The notes under the pieces: generated by a model
What the model was told of the DNA's origin: nothing
What the model saw: only the letters and a program-made list of their open reading frames with translations
The model's database searches: none
Source of the DNA: CAZODA01 sp964578485
Lineage (GTDB): Bacteria; Bacteroidota; Bacteroidia; Bacteroidales; Marinilabiliaceae
Assembly (NCBI GenBank): GCA_964578485.1
Contig: CAZODA010000013.1
Span: forward strand, 1-63,308
Length of the DNA: 63,308 bases
Direction of reading: 5' to 3'
Translations under genes and position numbers: made by a program
Part shown: piece after piece, positions 53,703 to 63,253 of the stretch
Layout of the letters: every line of letters starts with the position of its first letter
Position numbering within the stretch: position 1 is the first letter of the stretch

Positions 53703-54461
53703 TTCAGACGTCTTTTTAATGAGTTTGCCTGTGGCATTCATCATAGTATTCTTGTTTTGACTGAAATTTATTTCCGGATTCCCGGTGTAATACACATTGC
53801 CTGTTGAATAAATATTTACTGTTAAAAAATCACAGTCCGAAACAATGCAATCTCCAAAACTGCGGTGAATAACAGTAGTGCGTTTTGTTGTTAATTCTTT
53901 TGCTTCAATATCTGTAACACCTTCAATGAAATAATAAGCACTGCTTAATTTACCGGAAATTATATGTCTGCTTTTATTGATGCCTCCATAGACATTTAAT
54001 CGAAAATGATCCCCTTTAAATATTAAATCACTTGTGGTATATATCCCTCGCCCGTTAACAACAATGGTGAGCTTGTCGATATTAACAGTATCTCTCCCGC
54101 TTATATGACAGGCAGAATTAGCAGTGATAGTTTTGAATGATGGTGAATATATAATTATATCAGCCACCTTTTCTTGCTGTAATCTTTGCTTCCTTTTGTG
54201 GTTTATTTTAATTTTCTCATTTGAAAATTCAAAATAATAATCCCTGGCAATAAAGTCCATACCATTAACTTCAATGCCTGAAACATCACTGTTAACCAAA
54301 ACTAAGTGACAGGGAGCTGACACATCAACTTCAACATCTGAAATGTTTTCTAGGGGGATAGAAATAATAGTGCTTTCCTCTGTTCTCTTTAAATCTACCA
54401 TGTAGTCGCAAGATGAAAAACAGAAAATACAAATTATAAATATGTTAAGATGTTTAATCAT
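53700..54461 (-). CDS. GIN-domain (DUF2807) lipoprotein
   Basis: I place the start at the ATG at 54461, which gives a lipoprotein signal 'FIICIFCFSSCDYM' with the lipobox Cys. The longer frame to 54503 would overlap the upstream gene's end. The body is a GIN domain, a right-handed beta-helix of repeated strands ('LENISDVEVDVSAPCHLVLV', 'KTITANSACHISGRDTVNI', 'LTIVVNGRGIYTTSDLIFKG', 'LTVNIYSTGNVYYTGNP'). Family function is unknown, with adhesion proposed; the repeated [GS]-x-[AG] strands suggest a surface role. It follows the PagL-like gene by 7 bp, so the two form an operon facing thrA. Confidence 0.85.
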   Translation of the reverse strand: MIKHLNIFIICIFCFSSCDYMVDLKRTEESTIISIPLENISDVEVDVSAPCHLVLVNSDVSGIEVNGMDFIARDYYFEFSNEKIKINHKRKQRLQQEKVADIIIYSPSFKTITANSACHISGRDTVNIDKLTIVVNGRGIYTTSDLIFKGDHFRLNVYGGINKSRHIISGKLSSAYYFIEGVTDIEAKELTTKRTTVIHRSFGDCIVSDCDFLTVNIYSTGNVYYTGNPEINFSQNKNTMMNATGKLIKKTSE

Positions 54462-54468
54462 TATATTA

Positions 54469-55611
54469 TTATTTCTTGTATTTAAACTTATAACCAAGGC
54501 CAAATTCTATAAATTCAGCTGTAAAAAAATTGGCCTTTATTCCAAAATGTCCCAACCATCGATCGCTGAAATGTTGCTTGACACCAAGACGGGCATAAAC
54601 AGGTTGCTTGGGTTTTGTTTTGTAATGTAGGTACATGCCGGTAGCAATATATAAAGTTGTGGAATTTAAATGCGATTCCATAGAACCGTATATTCCTGCA
54701 TATAAAAAATCTGAAAACCCGTATTTTTTATCCTCATCAATAGATTCAAAATCAATAAAAGCATAGGCCGAACCCCCATAGTGAAGCATGTCAAGAGTGA
54801 TGCCATATGATTTTAATTTTGTTCTATGCCACAAATGCGTCAGATTAATACTTCCCGACCAATAGCGCATTGTATTATATGGTGCCGGTTGGTTTCTTCC
54901 TGCACTCGACATAATTATAAATTCGCGTCCCTTGACCGGTGGTGGGGATATTTTTTTTATCTCTGGTTCAGGATGGGAAGAAAAATTATATATAGCACCA
55001 AAGGATACTGTGGCTACATTTATACCATTATTTGGTTTTCTGGTCGATCCGTTACTCATGTGGCTTAATGATAAGGAGGTACTAAGCATCCACTTACTGG
55101 TAAGAGGATAAGTTGTTAATAAGCCAAATCCTATATAAGCATTTAAATGTGAGCCAAATACAGTATTGTAAGTGTTCTTTCCTACCTTAAAAGGCTTGCT
55201 TGCATAACCCAAACCTAAGGCAACTCTGTATTTAGCAGAAAATTTCCCTAAATCGAAAATTTTGAAATTAACGTAAGGATAAACTGCAAAACCTTCACCA
55301 TAAATTTCTGACTCACCAAATGTACTGTACCAAAAGCCAAGGCCGGTTTCAGGAAAGGAAGAATAACTCTCCCATGAATCTGACTTGTAGCGCTTCCTGA
55401 TTAAATTAAATTCAAATCCCCTCGAATAATCATTGATTAAATAAGTCATAATGGTATGATGCGGTAATACTATACCATAATGATAACGAAGCTCTGCCGA
55501 ATAAAAAGTGCTGTCAGACCCGATTCCTGCTGAAGAAACAGTAGATATATTTATAAAAAGAATGCCAACAAAAAAAAGATAAAATGTTTTATATTGCTTT
55601 TTGACCTTCAC
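54469..55611 (-). CDS. Acyloxyacyl hydrolase / PagL-like lipid A deacylase
   Basis: PagL-type outer-membrane barrels remove the 3-O-acyl chain of lipid A. A signal peptide ('FVGILFINISTVSSAGIG') precedes beta strands and the active-site segment 'SLSHMSNGSTRKPNNGIN'. Its His184-x-Ser186-Asn matches the catalytic His-x-Ser of PagL, and the following Asn-Asn-Gly-Ile-Asn is typical of Bacteroidota members. The protein is 380 residues, about twice Pseudomonas PagL: a second block of beta strands (about 210-380) follows the PagL half, as is usual in this phylum. It forms an operon with the GIN lipoprotein. Activity on lipid A is inferred from family. Confidence 0.83.
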   Translation of the reverse strand: MKVKKQYKTFYLFFVGILFINISTVSSAGIGSDSTFYSAELRYHYGIVLPHHTIMTYLINDYSRGFEFNLIRKRYKSDSWESYSSFPETGLGFWYSTFGESEIYGEGFAVYPYVNFKIFDLGKFSAKYRVALGLGYASKPFKVGKNTYNTVFGSHLNAYIGFGLLTTYPLTSKWMLSTSLSLSHMSNGSTRKPNNGINVATVSFGAIYNFSSHPEPEIKKISPPPVKGREFIIMSSAGRNQPAPYNTMRYWSGSINLTHLWHRTKLKSYGITLDMLHYGGSAYAFIDFESIDEDKKYGFSDFLYAGIYGSMESHLNSTTLYIATGMYLHYKTKPKQPVYARLGVKQHFSDRWLGHFGIKANFFTAEFIEFGLGYKFKYKK

Positions 55612-55685
55612 TGAAAAATTGAATTTATTTAAATCATATCGCCTGTATAACAGATAATATGATGAGTTAATGAAAAGATTGCTGT

Positions 55686-57578
55686 TTATTCAAGATAGGT
55701 ATAACCATATAATCCCGAACGATAATTAGATAAGAACTCCTTACCTTCTTCTGCAGATATCTTTCCTTTTTTTACCGAGCTTGTGACCCAGGTTTCTACA
55801 GTACGAACTAATTTTTTAGGATTGTACTGAACATATTCTAAGACTTCCGCTACTGTTTCACCATCAATAATTTGTTCTATTTCATATCCATCTTTATTTA
55901 CTGTTACATGAACAGCATTGGTATCTCCAAAAAGATTGTGCAAATCACCCAATATTTCCTGATAAGCACCAACGAGAAAAACTCCTATATAATACGAATC
56001 TTTAGATTTAAGCGAATGAACAGGTAAAGTATTTGAAATATTTCTCGTAGCAATGAAATTATCGATTTTACCATCCGAATCACAGGTGATATCCTGTAGA
56101 GTTGCCGACCTTTGAGGCCTTTCCCCAAGCCTGTGAATAGGCATTATAGGAAAAATCTGATCTATTGCCCAAGAATCAGGTAAAGATTGAAATAATGAAA
56201 AATTACAAAAATATTTGTCAGCCAAAATTCTTGTAAGAGCCCTTAATTCATCAGGCTGATGCTTTATAGTGGTAGCTATCTGATAAACATCACTTGCAAT
56301 AGACCAAAAAAGACGCTCTACCCTTGCTCTTGTTACTAAATCAAGAACACCCAAGCTATATCTGTCAAAAGCTTCCTCCCTGATCTGAAGTGCATCATGC
56401 CAGGTCTCAAGCATTTTTGTCTGATTCAAATTATCCCATAGGAAATAAAGCTCTTTTACTAAATCATGATCATCTTCTCCCACTTCATCGTCTTCTTTCC
56501 AAACAGGAGGAGAAGTAGCCTCAAGAACTTCAAAAATCAATACCGAATGATGTGCAGTTAATGAACGCCCCGACTCGGTTAAAACATTGGGATGGGGAAT
56601 GCCGTGTTTATCGCTGGCAATTACAAAATGAGCAATAGAATCATTGACATACTCTTCAATGGTGTAATTCATGCTGCTTTCACTAATTGATGAACGAGTA
56701 CCATCGTAATCAACACCTAAACCACCACCAATATCAACATAATCAATCTTAAACCCCAATTTATGAAGCTCTACATAAAATTGAGCAGCCTCACGTAAAG
56801 CTGTTTTAATCCGGCGAATCTTTGTTACCTGACTGCCAATATGAAAATGAATTAAATGAAGACAATCTTTTAACTTGCGTTTTTCAAGAAATTCAAGTGC
56901 CTCAAGTAATTCACTTGATGATAAACCAAATTTACTCTTGTCACCACCGGAATCCTCCCATTTACCACTGCCTGAACTTGCCAATTTTATGCGAATCCCT
57001 ATATTGGGCTTTATTTTTAAACGCTTTGCTATTTTGGTGATGAGTTTTAATTCACTTAACTTCTCAACAACAAGAAATATATGTTTACCCATTTTTTGGG
57101 CTAATAAGGCTAATTCAATGTAGTCCTCATCCTTGTATCCATTGCATATTATTATTGAATTGGCCTCGGTATTAATGGCTAAAACTGCATGAAGCTCAGG
57201 TTTGGAACCAGCCTCAAGACCAATATTGAATTTTTTGCCATGATTCATAATCTCTTCAACAACCTGACGCATTTGATTTACTTTGATAGGATAAACCAAA
57301 AGATTTTGAGCCTTGTAGTCATACTCCTTAGCTGCATTTTTGAAACATCTTGATATAGTTTCAATTCTATCGTCAAGAATATCAGGGAAACGAACTAAAA
57401 CAGGGTTCGGAACATCCTTGATGACTAAATCGTCCATTAGTTCTTTTAGATCTACTGCTGCTTTGTCCTTCTTAGGACTAACTATAACATTGCCTTTTCC
57501 ATTGATCGAGAAATAATTAACTCCCCAACCGTTGATATTGTATAGCTCAGCAGAATCCTCAATACGCCATTTTCTCAC
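55686..57578 (-). CDS. speA: Biosynthetic arginine decarboxylase
   Basis: SpeA decarboxylates arginine to agmatine, leading to putrescine and spermidine. It is a fold-III PLP enzyme with Lys99 in 'YPIKVNQMRQV' as the Schiff-base residue. 'FNIGLEAGSKPELHA', 'FHIGSQV', 'YVDIGGGLGVDYDGTRS', 'TESGRSLTAHHS' and 'GDLHNLFGDTNAVHV' are all typical. The 630 residues agree with the family (E. coli 658). No agmatinase or carbamoylputrescine amidase adjoins it. Monocistronic; an empty 457-bp stretch lies upstream and the PagL-like operon 74 bp downstream on the same strand. Confidence 0.96.
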   Translation of the reverse strand: MRKWRIEDSAELYNINGWGVNYFSINGKGNVIVSPKKDKAAVDLKELMDDLVIKDVPNPVLVRFPDILDDRIETISRCFKNAAKEYDYKAQNLLVYPIKVNQMRQVVEEIMNHGKKFNIGLEAGSKPELHAVLAINTEANSIIICNGYKDEDYIELALLAQKMGKHIFLVVEKLSELKLITKIAKRLKIKPNIGIRIKLASSGSGKWEDSGGDKSKFGLSSSELLEALEFLEKRKLKDCLHLIHFHIGSQVTKIRRIKTALREAAQFYVELHKLGFKIDYVDIGGGLGVDYDGTRSSISESSMNYTIEEYVNDSIAHFVIASDKHGIPHPNVLTESGRSLTAHHSVLIFEVLEATSPPVWKEDDEVGEDDHDLVKELYFLWDNLNQTKMLETWHDALQIREEAFDRYSLGVLDLVTRARVERLFWSIASDVYQIATTIKHQPDELRALTRILADKYFCNFSLFQSLPDSWAIDQIFPIMPIHRLGERPQRSATLQDITCDSDGKIDNFIATRNISNTLPVHSLKSKDSYYIGVFLVGAYQEILGDLHNLFGDTNAVHVTVNKDGYEIEQIIDGETVAEVLEYVQYNPKKLVRTVETWVTSSVKKGKISAEEGKEFLSNYRSGLYGYTYLE

Positions 57579-58035
57579 TTTTGAATCTTGTTTTATGGTT
57601 AGTAATTAAAAACTTGTAATTATAGAATTTTGTTTTACTAAGCACAATAGCCGTGAATAACTTTAAGTAATATGAATCTACATCGTATAGACATGGCTGT
57701 TTACCATTAAAAAATTATCTTAATGGATAATGTTTCACTACACTTTATTTCATTAATTAAAATGTTGTAGAATTCAACTTGCTTTAATCATAAATCAGCT
57801 TAAACTAATCAGTTGCGAAATAACAACTTTTTAATGAGAAAAGAAATAGATAACAATTAGTTTTTACTTTATTGCTACCATATTGTATAAGCTTTGATTT
57901 AATCATCGTTTCAAAAATTATATGCTTGCTTTTAAAAATTGTGAACATAGTATTGTTCACTCTGTTAGTTATTAGTGAAGATGGAAAATATAAACATGTG
58001 ATAACAAAAAAAATAATAATTTAAATTTTATTCAA
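57579..58035. other. Divergent intergenic region, speA / outer-membrane protein
   Basis: These 457 bp are AT-rich, with no gene visible. A dyad GTGAACA-TAGTAT-TGTTCAC (57941-57960) is the only notable element and could be an operator for the gene at 58036. No TAnnTTTG box is clear on either strand. Confidence 0.45.
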
Positions 58036-58719
58036 ATGCCCTTTAACAGAGTTATATTAATTGTATTTATCTTTTTAACAAAAAACATTCTTGCTCAAGA
58101 AACAGAATCAACAATTTCTGCCGTTAATCCCGCTATTGTTCCTATAAACCTTGAAGTTTTTTCGGGAACAAAAGGAGTGTTAGTTGCATCAAATTTTTCC
58201 AAATCACTTGTTCCCAATAGTAATTTTGGAATATTTTCAATTGTTGATTTTTATGGAACTCATAAAGTGAAAGATCAGGAGATAAAAAATCAATATATGG
58301 CACAGAGTCATCTGACCTATAAACTTTTTAATAATTTTAATCTAACTGCAGGAGGATTTATAACTTATGCAACAGGTTTTAGACCTACCACAGGCATACA
58401 ATATCATATAAAATTTAATGATTTCTTCTTTTTATTTGCGCCAAGACTGGATTTAACTCAAACATATAATAGCGAATTTCTTGGTTTTGTGGAGTTCACT
58501 CCGGAAATACGAAAAAACATCAATTTTTATTCACGACTGCAGGGTTTATATAGCCAAAACCTAAAACATAATACCCATGATATTAGTTATCTGAGAATTC
58601 GTATGGGCTTATCATATAAAGTTTATCGCTTTGGCTTGGGAGCTAATTATTCTTTGTTTGGCCCGGAAAAGATTGAAGAAAATGAATTTGGTGTTTTCCT
58701 TGGTGCTCTATTGTTCTGA
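58036..58719 (+). CDS. Probable outer-membrane beta-barrel protein, unknown function
   Basis: The 227-residue protein has a signal peptide ('MPFNRVILIVFIFLTKNILA', cleavage before QE). Alternating amphipathic strands rich in Phe, Tyr and Asn follow ('NFNLTAGGFITYATGFRPTT', 'FFLFAPRLDLTQTYNSEFLG', 'LRIRMGLSYKVYRFGLGANY'). It ends with Phe, like many outer-membrane barrels. I do not recognise the family; about ten strands would fit a small barrel. It is monocistronic and divergent from speA. Outer-membrane location is inferred from the pattern; no enzymatic motif is seen. Confidence 0.7.
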   Translation: MPFNRVILIVFIFLTKNILAQETESTISAVNPAIVPINLEVFSGTKGVLVASNFSKSLVPNSNFGIFSIVDFYGTHKVKDQEIKNQYMAQSHLTYKLFNNFNLTAGGFITYATGFRPTTGIQYHIKFNDFFFLFAPRLDLTQTYNSEFLGFVEFTPEIRKNINFYSRLQGLYSQNLKHNTHDISYLRIRMGLSYKVYRFGLGANYSLFGPEKIEENEFGVFLGALLF

Positions 58720-59081
58720 TTCAGTAAAGGTCTCACATTAAGATAAATAACCCCGAAGATGGTGATATTGTTATGGCAATCATGTGATCTTCAAATAGAT
58801 AGCTTTGTGTAGGGAGGCCTTGTTTTTGTATATTAATTTATTTTATGGGATATTCCCATTTTAACATTTTTTCGCTCCACCCAAAATTGTTTTTTATCTT
58901 TTGTAACAAACCTTCAGGATGTTTCCATACTCATTATGTTTTTTAATTTTATGACTCTTAGGTTTGTATCAGTAAATAAATTTTTATTTGTCTTGATTTT
59001 TTTATCTTTAGAAATAGAGAATAGTAAATGTAAATATCTTTACTTTGTTGCTTTTTATTTTACTTAGAAGTATAAGACCAA
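58720..59081. other. Intergenic region upstream of the DEAD-box helicase
   Basis: 362 bp, T-rich, without a credible gene. TTACTTTG at about 59038-59045 is one base short of a -7 box. Cold-shock-type leader elements are possible upstream of helicases but I recognise none. Confidence 0.35.
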
Positions 59082-60314
59082 ATGAAATTTAATAGATACA
59101 AATTAATACCTCAACTTAAAAATAATCTTAAAAACGAAGGATATAGACGCCCTACTGATATTCAATATAGGGCTATTCCACCTATATTAAAGGGGGAGGA
59201 TGTTTTGGCGGTAGCTCAAACAGGAACAGGGAAAACTGCTGCATTTGCTATTCCTGTGATTCAGATTCTGAGTAGAAGTAGAAGAAAAAACAAGGATTAT
59301 GACGCAAGCTGCCTGGTAATGGTGCCTACACATGAATTAGCAATACAGGTTGCAGATGTCTTTAAAGCATTGATGAAAGGAACCAAACAAAAAGTTGTTC
59401 CAATAATTGGGGGTGTAGATCAGGATCCACAAATTGATCAGCTGAAAAATGGAGTTGATGTCTTAGTTGCAACCCCGGGCAGAATGTTCGATCTGGCAAG
59501 TCAGGGTTATTTGTTGTTTGATGGCATTAAAATCTTGATACTTGATGAAGCTGATCATATGCTCGAATTAGGTTTCTATGATGATATGGAACAATTGTTC
59601 AGGCGAATCCCGCGAAGAAGACAAACACTTTTCTTTTCTGCAACAATAAATAAGCGGATAAAAGACCTTGCCTACGGACTTGTTCGTCACCCTGTTAAAA
59701 TTTATATTTCACCAAAAGACCCTGTAGCAAAAAACGTTGATCATGCCGTAGCTTTTATTGAAATGGATGATAAGCGCTTTTTCCTTGAAAGTATAATAAA
59801 GGAAAATCCTGAAAGTAAAATATTAGTTTTTGTGCGTACAAAAGTAAGGGCAGAAAGAGTTGCAAAAGCATTGGAAAGAGTAAATATTGCCAGTCAAACA
59901 ATCCATAGCGATAAAGAACAGCGTGTGCGCTCAAAGGTAATGGATGGCTTTAGAGAAGGAACAATAAAAATTTTGATTGCTACCGATGTTAGCGCTCGAG
60001 GTATAGATATTCCGGATGTGGAAATTGTTGTAAATTATGACCTTCCAACAATAGCAGAAAATTATGTTCATAGAGTTGGAAGAACCGGAAGAGCTAATAA
60101 AAAGGGAGTGGCAATATCTTTTTGCAGTGAGCAAGAACGAGATGTTTTAGAAGTTATTGAAAGCTATTTGACAAAGCCCATTGCGATAATGGAAATCGAT
60201 AAAGAAGAATATCAAGCAACAGTTGACTTTTCACCAGAATCCGAACATGACTGGAAATCTTTAATAAAAGAACAAATTGAAATCGAAGAGAAAAAAAACA
60301 GAAAACGAAAATAA
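59082..60314 (+). CDS. DEAD-box ATP-dependent RNA helicase (RhlE-like)
   Basis: This RNA helicase for ribosome assembly or mRNA turnover has all motifs: Q 'YRRPTDIQYRAIP', I AQTGTGKT (45-52), Ia 'PTHELAIQ', Ib 'TPGR', II 'LDEADHML', III 'SAT', IV 'ILVFVRTK', V 'ATDVSARGIDIPDVEIVVNY' and VI 'HRVGRTGRA'. The 410-residue length and short basic C-terminus (EEKKNRKRK) suit the RhlE branch. The motif Ia reads PTHELA, where PTRELA is usual. It is monocistronic and convergent with the pectate lyase gene; a strong palindrome lies in the 41-bp gap. Confidence 0.94.
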   Translation: MKFNRYKLIPQLKNNLKNEGYRRPTDIQYRAIPPILKGEDVLAVAQTGTGKTAAFAIPVIQILSRSRRKNKDYDASCLVMVPTHELAIQVADVFKALMKGTKQKVVPIIGGVDQDPQIDQLKNGVDVLVATPGRMFDLASQGYLLFDGIKILILDEADHMLELGFYDDMEQLFRRIPRRRQTLFFSATINKRIKDLAYGLVRHPVKIYISPKDPVAKNVDHAVAFIEMDDKRFFLESIIKENPESKILVFVRTKVRAERVAKALERVNIASQTIHSDKEQRVRSKVMDGFREGTIKILIATDVSARGIDIPDVEIVVNYDLPTIAENYVHRVGRTGRANKKGVAISFCSEQERDVLEVIESYLTKPIAIMEIDKEEYQATVDFSPESEHDWKSLIKEQIEIEEKKNRKRK

Positions 60315-60326
60315 AATATGACAGTC

Positions 60327-60354
60327 GTAGAGACGCACGGCCGCGCGTCTCTAC
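60327..60354. repeat. 28-bp palindrome between convergent genes, possible bidirectional terminator
   Basis: GTAGAGACGC (60327-60336) and GCGTCTCTAC (60345-60354) are perfect 10-bp arms around ACGGCCGC. It is the GC-rich variant of the GTAGAGACG family, placed exactly between the stops of the helicase and pectate lyase genes, where it could end both transcripts. TTATTTTTTTA follows on the plus strand. Confidence 0.8.
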
Positions 60355-60355
60355 C

Positions 60356-62602
60356 TTATTTTTTTACTATGATTTGTTTTATTATCTCATCTTTTTTATA
60401 GATTACTACAATATAGGTACCTATATTTAAGTTGCTTACATCCAGCCCTTCTGAGTTAAGTTTAGCTGATTTCATAAGTATCCCTGAAATAGAATAGAGC
60501 TCAATTTTTTCAAGGTCCTCATAAGATGAGAGCTGTAAGGTTTTGCCAACAGGGTTGGGATAAACAAACAAGGAATTTTCTGTTTCTACATTTTCTATAC
60601 CAACAGAAGTGCCATAAACAGCACTCATATAATACAGATTACATATTGAGTTTTTAGTGATCTCATGATTTCCGGCTTCTAATCCAATACATAGAATACC
60701 CTTACTTATGTTATTATCTTTTCCGTTAATTTTAATTTTACCATCAAAACCCTCATTAAAAACAAGCGTCACTGTTGCAGGTTTATCAAGCGAGAATTTT
60801 ATTAATGTTGAAGATTCAATTTTTAAACAAAGCGTTAAGATAAGTCCCTCATAAATCACCGTGCCCTTAGAATCTGACAGGTTTCCGCTGATATTGTAAA
60901 AAGTACTGTTTAATCCCGAAAGGGTAAAGTTGTGATGCATATCCTCTTCATTTACCTCTCCGGGTTCTTCATCCCCCGGATCTTCGCCTATAATATTACC
61001 CTGTACGCTAAGCAGAGTTGTGGAGTAAGAGTTTAGAGCAGCTTTTAATGCAGTGTTGACCTCATAGGAACTGTCATCAATCTCATTGTTAAAGGTCCAG
61101 TTAAAGTCACCTCCAAACATTCGCCCTGCATATTGCATTACTGTTGTTTTGGCCTCTTCCGGACTTTGTAAAGTATAGCTGTACATAAGAGATGCATCGC
61201 TATCAAAGTTGTTGTATTTATGTCCTCCTTTAAAAGTTGTAATTGATGCAGGCACTTCATCACTTCTGTTCTCAACTACATAGGCATCAAAATGAGTGTT
61301 TGATCCGCTAAAGCCTGCATCCCCATAAGGTACAAAGCGATAGGCCCCTTCTATATGATTGTTGTAAGCCTTTATTATGCCGCCATCCTCACCTGAAAAA
61401 GTACCGGAACCGCCTCCTGCTATGTCACTTCCTTGTTTTGAAATCAGCATGGGATATCTGCAATTGCGAAAATAATTACCCTCAACAAAAACAGAAGCCC
61501 CGCTTGTGACTCCAACCCCATATTTGGAAATTCCATCAAAATAGTTGTTATAAACATGAGTTGAGTAAAAGCGTACTCTTGGATGACGAGAGTCGGAATG
61601 GTCGTACCAGTTGTGATGATAAGTTGCATAAAGACCCTCATCGCTAAGACTCTCACCTAATCCTAAAAGGCTGGATTTTCCTGTATCCCAAAAGTGATTG
61701 TAGGAGAGAGTCACATACTTTGATTTTTTTATATCTAAAGCCCCGTCTCCCTTTGCTTGATCGCTATCTCCTCCGGCATGACCGTAAAATAAATCACAAT
61801 GATGCACCCATACATAGTCATTATTTTGTTGCAAACTGATATTGTCGCCTTCCTCGCTGTCACAATTCATAAAGCCTATATTCCTGATCTCAACATTAGA
61901 GGCATTTTTTATTCTGATACCCCAGCCATCGGCCACAGCATCATTGCCAACACCTTCAATGGTGATATAGCTGTTGGCATTATTTTTATTTTCTAATACT
62001 ATATCACCACTAAGCATATAATCAAAATCGGTAATTTGTCCTATTAAGCGAACTATAAACGGACGTGTATCTTTTCCTTTTTTAAGTCCGTCAAAAATTT
62101 CCTGCAGACCGATACAGGGATTTGTGTCGGCTCCTGTTACATTTACCGAGATAATGTTTTTGTTTATTTCTGTGATATAAAGGATCATCGCATTGTCTTT
62201 TGGTGTTCCGTCAGCCTTATAAGCTCCGGGTATTCTGCCATCGTGGAAGGCAAAGCCAGTACGATCGTATGACTTAACAGTTAGATTACCGGTAGTGTTT
62301 GTGTTAAGCTCTTCACCATCAACAACAGCAGCCACCTTTATTGTGTAGCTTCCTGCCTTTATCCCTAATAGGTCGGCCCTGAAATAGCTTCCGTAATCAC
62401 GTATGAGATAGTTAGCTATCTTTTGATCAACGACTCCTTCACCGCTGTAATAAACCCTATATGATTCGGCATCGTCAACAGGAGCCCATGTAACATATGC
62501 CGACTCTAACCAGCCTGCTGCTTCGATAATGGTGAGCTCTTGAGCTTTAGCAAAAGGTGCAAAGCTTGTGATAATCAAAAAAAGTAGTATTGTTTTTTTC
62601 AT
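60356..62602 (-). CDS. Secreted pectate lyase (PL1) with T9SS type A sorting domain
   Basis: This enzyme cleaves de-esterified homogalacturonan by calcium-dependent beta-elimination. A signal peptide ('ILLFLIITSFAPFAKAQ') is followed by a fibronectin-III-like domain (about 20-110, 'AYVTWAPVDDAESYRVYYSG') and a PL1 parallel beta-helix (about 140-480; 'ITIEGVGNDAVADGWGI', 'NDYVWVHHCDLFYG', 'DGALDIKKSKYVTLSYNHF'). The catalytic R-x-P-x-x-R motif is Arg339-His-Pro341-Arg-Val-Arg344. A linker rich in Glu/Pro, a beta-sandwich and a type A sorting domain ('VYPNPVGKTLQLSS' to 'QIIVKK') end the protein. At 748 residues it is modular but complete. No other pectin genes are nearby. Confidence 0.93.
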   Translation of the reverse strand: MKKTILLFLIITSFAPFAKAQELTIIEAAGWLESAYVTWAPVDDAESYRVYYSGEGVVDQKIANYLIRDYGSYFRADLLGIKAGSYTIKVAAVVDGEELNTNTTGNLTVKSYDRTGFAFHDGRIPGAYKADGTPKDNAMILYITEINKNIISVNVTGADTNPCIGLQEIFDGLKKGKDTRPFIVRLIGQITDFDYMLSGDIVLENKNNANSYITIEGVGNDAVADGWGIRIKNASNVEIRNIGFMNCDSEEGDNISLQQNNDYVWVHHCDLFYGHAGGDSDQAKGDGALDIKKSKYVTLSYNHFWDTGKSSLLGLGESLSDEGLYATYHHNWYDHSDSRHPRVRFYSTHVYNNYFDGISKYGVGVTSGASVFVEGNYFRNCRYPMLISKQGSDIAGGGSGTFSGEDGGIIKAYNNHIEGAYRFVPYGDAGFSGSNTHFDAYVVENRSDEVPASITTFKGGHKYNNFDSDASLMYSYTLQSPEEAKTTVMQYAGRMFGGDFNWTFNNEIDDSSYEVNTALKAALNSYSTTLLSVQGNIIGEDPGDEEPGEVNEEDMHHNFTLSGLNSTFYNISGNLSDSKGTVIYEGLILTLCLKIESSTLIKFSLDKPATVTLVFNEGFDGKIKINGKDNNISKGILCIGLEAGNHEITKNSICNLYYMSAVYGTSVGIENVETENSLFVYPNPVGKTLQLSSYEDLEKIELYSISGILMKSAKLNSEGLDVSNLNIGTYIVVIYKKDEIIKQIIVKK

Positions 62603-62730
62603 GCCTTATTGGTTTGATAGAGACACAGGGCCGTGTGTTTATTATTTATGGATAAAATTACCTTTTTAAAATTATCTTAACGTAGGTATTTTATTTATAA
62701 ATAGCTGTCATTTCGTTATTATATTTTAAA

Positions 62731-62770
62731 GAGGCTGCCAAATTTTTTAGACAGCCTCGTTTTTTTTTAA
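62731..62770 (+). terminator. Orphan terminator-like hairpin module
   Basis: GAGGCTG (62731-62737) pairs with CAGCCTC (62752-62758), followed by a run of T and TTTAATGTAC. It is homologous to the terminator at 26169-26203, yet no plus-strand gene precedes it (pectate lyase is transcribed away), so here it behaves as a mobile or copied module. Confidence 0.65.
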
Positions 62771-63197
62771 TGTACACTAAATATTATCAGTAAACAGTAA
62801 TCAATCATCAGTGATCAGTCAACAATGAAAAACTCTCCTCCTTTTTTCAAGGAGGAGCACGCCAAGCACAATTTGAAATTATGTTTTTGGTTGAAAAAAA
62901 TGCTTGGCAGTGAAGCGAAGCGAAATCCTCCCTCCTTTGGCGGGACCGGTAGGCGGATACGGGAGGGGTTTAGTTATAAGTTTTTAATGTACTCAAAGCA
63001 TCCTGCTTTGAGAAAAGGCATGATTCCAAAGTTCCAGCATGCTCGGCCACCATGTCTTCGTGGATAAATAATTCGTGAAAATTTACGTGAATTCGTTGAC
63101 CATAATCAATCATCAATAAGTTTTTGCTAATTAAATCATTGAATTTTCACCAATAATGAGGTGTGACATGCTGTATTTGATTCAATAAAATTATATC

Positions 63198-63253
63198 TCC
63201 CGTCTGTGTTTGTTATCGGATATATTTTAATAAAACAATGAACCCAGACGGGA
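63198..63253. repeat. Inverted repeat near the window end
   Basis: TCCCGTCTGTGTT (63198-63210) and AACCCAGACGGGA (63241-63253) are complementary at 12 of 13 positions, 30 nt apart. It may be a hairpin or the edge of a repeat element that continues beyond the window. Confidence 0.6.

Noticed and set aside
62825..63067. 80-codon open frame near the window end (MKNSPPFFKEEHAK...)
   Set aside because: It is made of hairpins and dispersed G/C-rich repeats, with no domain, no promoter and unnatural composition. Frames of this kind arise from repeats.
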